A program made the translations under genes and the position numbers. Of a stretch of 10,001 nucleotides of DNA, positions 7,761 through 10,001 are shown one piece after another. Numbering within the stretch: position 1 is the stretch's first letter; each line of letters starts with the position of its first letter. A model generated the notes under the pieces. That model did no database searches and was not told the DNA's origin. It saw only the letters and a program-made list of their open reading frames with translations. This stretch comes from Planctomycetota bacterium. GTDB taxonomy: Bacteria > Planctomycetota > Phycisphaerae > UBA1845 > PWPN01. The stretch is from assembly GCA_016209665.1 (NCBI GenBank), contig JACQVT010000847.1, forward strand, positions 1 to 10,001. Direction: 5' to 3'.

Positions 7761-7782
7761 CGTCCGGCGCCCTCGCCGGACG
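7761..7782. repeat. Perfect 9-bp stem hairpin in the leader of the receiver-like gene
   Basis: CGTCCGGCG and CGCCGGACG pair perfectly around a 4-base CCCT loop, followed by GCTTCTTCC. It may terminate the hydrolase transcript or act as a 5'-leader structure, since it falls between the TACAAT box and the Shine-Dalgarno sequence of the next gene. GTCCGGCG...CGCCGGAC palindromes are, as I recall, common planctomycete intergenic repeats; this was not checked. Confidence 0.55.
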
Positions 7783-7817
7783 GCTTCTTCCCGCCAGCGC
7801 CGGTTCAGGAGAACGTT

Positions 7818-8192
7818 ATGCTCGCAATCGCACTGGTGACGGACATGATCTTCGGGACCAAGATCAAGGGCACGGCCGATCAGCTCGGTCTGCCTCTGTC
7901 GGTCGTCCGGACCGCTCAGGCCTTGGCCGATGGCGCCGGCGGGGCCGATTTGGCGATCATCGACTTGAACGCCGACGGTCTGGATGCTGTCGACGCGATC
8001 CGACGCTGCAAGGCGCCAGGTTTGCCGAGTCCCACGGTGATCGCCTATGCCTCGCACGTGCAGAAAGACCTGATCCAGGCCGCTCAGGACGCCGGTGCCG
8101 ACCTGGTCCTACCCCGTTCCCGTTTCAGCGCTGAGTTGCCGGAGCTGCTCACCCGATTCGCCGGCCCGCGGCGCGGTTCCGCCCGGGGTTAG
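7818..8192 (+). CDS. Small degenerate response-regulator receiver protein
   Basis: This is a stand-alone 124-residue protein with the alternating strand/helix layout of a CheY-like receiver and no output domain. IALVTDM is the first strand, ADLAIIDLNADG the third with Asp49 in the phosphoacceptor position, and SPTVIAYASHVQKDL the fourth. DAGADLVLPRSRF is the last strand. Key switch residues are missing. Only one acidic residue (Asp9) stands where two are usual, the conserved Thr/Ser position is Ala78, and the conserved Lys of the K-P motif is replaced (LPRSRF, residues 98-103). Phosphorylation-dependent signalling is therefore doubtful, and it may work as a constitutive binding partner. AGGAGA at 7807-7812 with 5-base spacing supports ATG 7818. 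No histidine kinase is nearby. Confidence 0.75.
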   Translation: MLAIALVTDMIFGTKIKGTADQLGLPLSVVRTAQALADGAGGADLAIIDLNADGLDAVDAIRRCKAPGLPSPTVIAYASHVQKDLIQAAQDAGADLVLPRSRFSAELPELLTRFAGPRRGSARG

Positions 8193-8222
8193 CAGTATCG
8201 CGCAAGATCGGTCGTCGTTCTT

Positions 8223-8300
8223 ACCAGCACGAAGCGCAAGCGAGTGCCCATCAGCCGGCACGAACTCCGAGATGAGCACTCGCTCGCGCTTCGTGCTGGT
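8223..8300. repeat. 25-bp near-perfect inverted repeat between convergent genes
   Basis: The arms 8223-8247 and 8276-8300 are reverse complements at 24 of 25 positions (the mismatch involves base 8238) with a 28-base loop. The core CGAAGCGCAAGCGAGTG is one I recall as a high-copy palindrome in planctomycete genomes such as Rhodopirellula. Lying between two stop codons, it could stop or stabilise both converging transcripts. The short open frames across it (for example minus strand 8109-8324) translate to TKRERV and SLALRAGK-like strings and are artefacts of the repeat. The rest of 8193-8324 holds nothing else I recognise. Confidence 0.85.
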
Positions 8301-8324
8301 GAATGACTCGTCCTGCGCTCCCAC

Positions 8325-8813
8325 TCAGAACCCCAGGCGGAAGACTTGGCCGCCCACGCCTCCCAGCACCGCGATCACCATTCCACCGACCGCGTACGCG
8401 CCTACCGCGAATCCGCCCCCGGCGATGATGCCGCCGCTGAACCCGCCGACCGCCGCCGCGCCGAGGGCAAACCCGCCGACAGAAAACACACCCATCGTGA
8501 ACCCGCCGATGGCGACCACACCGAGTGCCCGGCCGCCGATGGCAATGACGCCCTTCGGCAGGTCGCCGATCGCGATGATGCCCACCGGCCGGCCCATCCG
8601 CTCGCCGCCCGACGGCCCCACGGCGATCGACACCAGCGGAAGACCGAACAACCGCCGCTGGCTCTGGTAGCGCCGGCCTCGCGCCCCCGGGAAGCTGTCG
8701 CGGACCAGGACCTCGACGATCGGCCGGCCGCACTCGGGGCACTTCGACGAGTCCGTCAGTCCCCGTAGCGAGTAGCCGCAAGCCCGGCAATACGGTTCAT
8801 CCTCCGCGCGCAT
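8325..8813 (-). CDS. Zinc-ribbon protein with seven glycine-rich decapeptide repeats
   Basis: The 162-residue product begins with a zinc ribbon, YCRACGYSLRGL and KCPECGRP, giving Cys9, Cys12, Cys25 and Cys28. A basic linker (residues 42-54) and LFGLPLVSIAVG lead into a strict ten-residue repeat from 78 to 147: GIIAIGDLPK, GVIAIGGRAL, GVVAIGGFTM, GVFSVGGFAL, GAAAVGGFSG, GIIAGGGFAV, GAYAVGGMVI. A small-residue and Gly tail follows. The repeat is hydrophobic enough for membrane insertion but its regular period also suits a beta-solenoid; I cannot decide. Similar unnamed proteins are, from memory, widespread in planctomycetes, and function is unknown. An excellent Shine-Dalgarno sequence, AGGAGGTG (8816-8823, minus strand), fixes the start. 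It lies 65 bp downstream of the lyase gene on the same strand and may be co-transcribed. Confidence 0.85.
   Translation of the reverse strand: MRAEDEPYCRACGYSLRGLTDSSKCPECGRPIVEVLVRDSFPGARGRRYQSQRRLFGLPLVSIAVGPSGGERMGRPVGIIAIGDLPKGVIAIGGRALGVVAIGGFTMGVFSVGGFALGAAAVGGFSGGIIAGGGFAVGAYAVGGMVIAVLGGVGGQVFRLGF
8373..8582 (-). repeat. Coding tandem repeat, seven 30-bp units
   Basis: This is the DNA of the seven decapeptide units in the zinc-ribbon protein. The protein period is exact, but third positions and the variable residues (LPK, RAL, FTM, FAL, FSG, FAV, MVI) differ between units. The array is therefore old or under selection at the protein level, not a recent slippage product. Confidence 0.8.
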
Positions 8814-8878
8814 GGCACCTCCTGACCCGCCCCCTCATTCATACGCTTGGTCGCGCGCTTCTTCGTCGCCTTCCGCAG

Positions 8879-10001
8879 CTATTGTGGCTGGGTCGCCCCA
8901 CCGACGATCAGCCGGACGTGGCCTTCCGCGGGCTCCAGACGGAACGTTTTGCCGCCGGCGGTGTGGAACGCGGCGGCTCCGGTCGGTGAAATCTCGGCCC
9001 GCAGGATGATTCTGTTGCCGGCAGCGCCCGTCGAGTAGGCGGCGGCGAAGACCGCCGTCTGGCCGCGGACGACCAAGGCCAGGGCCGACCGTTCCCGGTC
9101 TCCCGGAAAACCCGACACCTTGCCACCGAAGACGGCGAACGGCGCCGACGCCCCGGCGATCAGGGCGAGTTGGTCCTTGCCGTCCGTCCACGTCGCCCGG
9201 GTTTCGCTCAGGCCGGCAACGATCGGCGGAAACGACGCCGCGCCGGCCGCCATCGGCGCCGGTGCCGCGGGCCGGCTCGTTGAACCCGGCTGGGTCGTCG
9301 GAGCCTTCTTCACCGCCAGATCGCCCGGCGCGTGAAGCATGAACGCGTAATCGTGTGGCTCGCTCGCCGCCACGGTGAATCGATCCAGCACCACGCCGTC
9401 CACCAGAGCCACCGTCCGCAGCAGCGTAATACCCGCGTAGGCCTTGTCGGACCGGACGGTCACCAGCTTGTGCGTTTCGGGATTATCGAACTGCAGGATT
9501 TCGCCCCGGACGTTGATCTGCTGCGGCTTGCTGTCCACCATCACCGTGCAGTGGCTGGCCGTATGGCGATACCACGGCCTGTAGAGCGGGTGGCCGTAGC
9601 CCGACGTGCCCAGGTCGGCAAACCAGACGCGATTCGCGTCGGCCAGGATCAGGTTGCACCGGTCGGCATGATCGTGTCCGCCCGATTCGCGCCCGGCCTT
9701 GACGATCGCCGTATAGCCGTCCTGCCGCAAAACCGCCAGGCCCGTGTCGCTCAGCAGGTATGATTCGGCATTCACGGTCCCGTCGGCCGGCAGGTCCGCC
9801 GGCCCGTAGAGCAAGGCCGCGATCTTATACGACATCGAGGCCTGCGTCCGCTCGCGGCCCGCGTGGATCGACGCGAGCTGTCGCCGCAGCGGCTCGCTGT
9901 CAAACAGGTAGCAGCCGGTCTCCAGCAGCCAAGCCATCTTCGACAGGTTGCCCCCGCCTCCGTCGTTGAGCGCCGGCAGCACGCTCGCCGGCAGCACCAG
10001 C
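8879..10001 (-). CDS. Heparinase II/III-like polysaccharide lyase, C-terminal part (5' end outside window)
   Basis: The frame is open through the right edge, so only the C-terminal ~373 residues are seen. The GTG at 9997 is not taken as the start because family proteins carry a long N-terminal alpha/alpha barrel, and only its end is here (about residues 1-80, counted from 9997). The hallmark Hepar_II_III sheet follows: LAVLRQDGYTAIVKAG, GGHDHADRCNLILAD (residues 106-120), FADLGTSGYGHPLYRPWYRHTASHCTVMVD (126-155). A beta-sandwich tail includes HDYAFMLHAPGDL (215-227). An Ala/Pro/Thr-rich linker (231-255) interrupts that tail. Such enzymes cleave uronic-acid polysaccharides by beta-elimination, usually after export; the substrate is unknown. 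The usual AHNTV motif reads SHCTV. The zinc-ribbon gene follows after 65 bp on the same strand. Confidence 0.87.
   Translation of the reverse strand, partial: LVLPASVLPALNDGGGGNLSKMAWLLETGCYLFDSEPLRRQLASIHAGRERTQASMSYKIAALLYGPADLPADGTVNAESYLLSDTGLAVLRQDGYTAIVKAGRESGGHDHADRCNLILADANRVWFADLGTSGYGHPLYRPWYRHTASHCTVMVDSKPQQINVRGEILQFDNPETHKLVTVRSDKAYAGITLLRTVALVDGVVLDRFTVAASEPHDYAFMLHAPGDLAVKKAPTTQPGSTSRPAAPAPMAAGAASFPPIVAGLSETRATWTDGKDQLALIAGASAPFAVFGGKVSGFPGDRERSALALVVRGQTAVFAAAYSTGAAGNRIILRAEISPTGAAAFHTAGGKTFRLEPAEGHVRLIVGGATQPQ

Noticed and set aside
8109..8324. 71-codon minus-strand ORF with TKRERV and SLALRAGK strings
   Set aside because: It is a translation of the 25-bp inverted repeat and its flank. 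Such ORFs look like common spurious annotations of this repeat.
8095..8670. 191-codon plus-strand ORF rich in Pro, Asn and Thr
   Set aside because: Its periodic PPTANPP pattern is the antisense reading of the glycine decapeptide repeat of the zinc-ribbon gene.

Overview
The window is GC-rich, bacterial chromosomal DNA. Several traits suggest a planctomycete (Planctomycetota). They are a CxxCGYxLxGL zinc-ribbon head on a glycine-repeat protein, a long GT-C-like membrane protein, a heparinase II/III-type lyase, Pribnow-like boxes with few good Shine-Dalgarno sequences, and several palindromic intergenic repeats of a kind I recall from planctomycete genomes. This assignment is inference; there is no rRNA or marker gene that settles it.

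Layout from left to right. Positions 1-50 may hold the start of a minus-strand gene that runs off the left edge. A PLP-homeostasis protein of the YggS/PLPBP family (164-913, +) is followed by carA, the small subunit of carbamoyl-phosphate synthetase (1067-2251, +). The 153-bp gap between them is almost filled by a long imperfect inverted repeat. Convergent to carA is an extended SDR / thioester-reductase-like protein (2391-3530, -). Upstream of it on the same strand is a large GT-C-type multispanning membrane protein with a soluble C-terminal third (3636-5906, -). A 418-bp gene-free stretch (5907-6324) follows, most of it a 241-bp nested palindromic element. Beside it starts a secreted or lipoprotein-like alpha/beta hydrolase with a Cys nucleophile (6325-7710, +), then a small degenerate response-regulator receiver protein (7818-8192, +). 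A near-perfect 25-bp inverted repeat lies between this gene and a convergent minus-strand pair: a zinc-ribbon protein with seven decapeptide repeats (8325-8813) and, upstream of it, the 3'-terminal part of a heparinase II/III-like gene (8879 to the right edge).

Most genes look like separate short transcription units, not one pathway. The clearest functional statements are housekeeping ones (PLP handling; carbamoyl phosphate for arginine and pyrimidines). The possible units are the membrane protein with the reductase, and the lyase with the zinc-ribbon protein.

The most unusual content is non-coding and small-protein. The 241-bp palindromic element shows compensatory changes and GNRA-type loops. 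Three further hairpin types occupy intergenic gaps. The hydrolase appears to begin at the edge of a repeat with a shortened signal peptide. The receiver lacks its switch residues, and the decapeptide-repeat protein has no assigned function. I see no CRISPR array, tRNA, rRNA, transposase or clear defence system.
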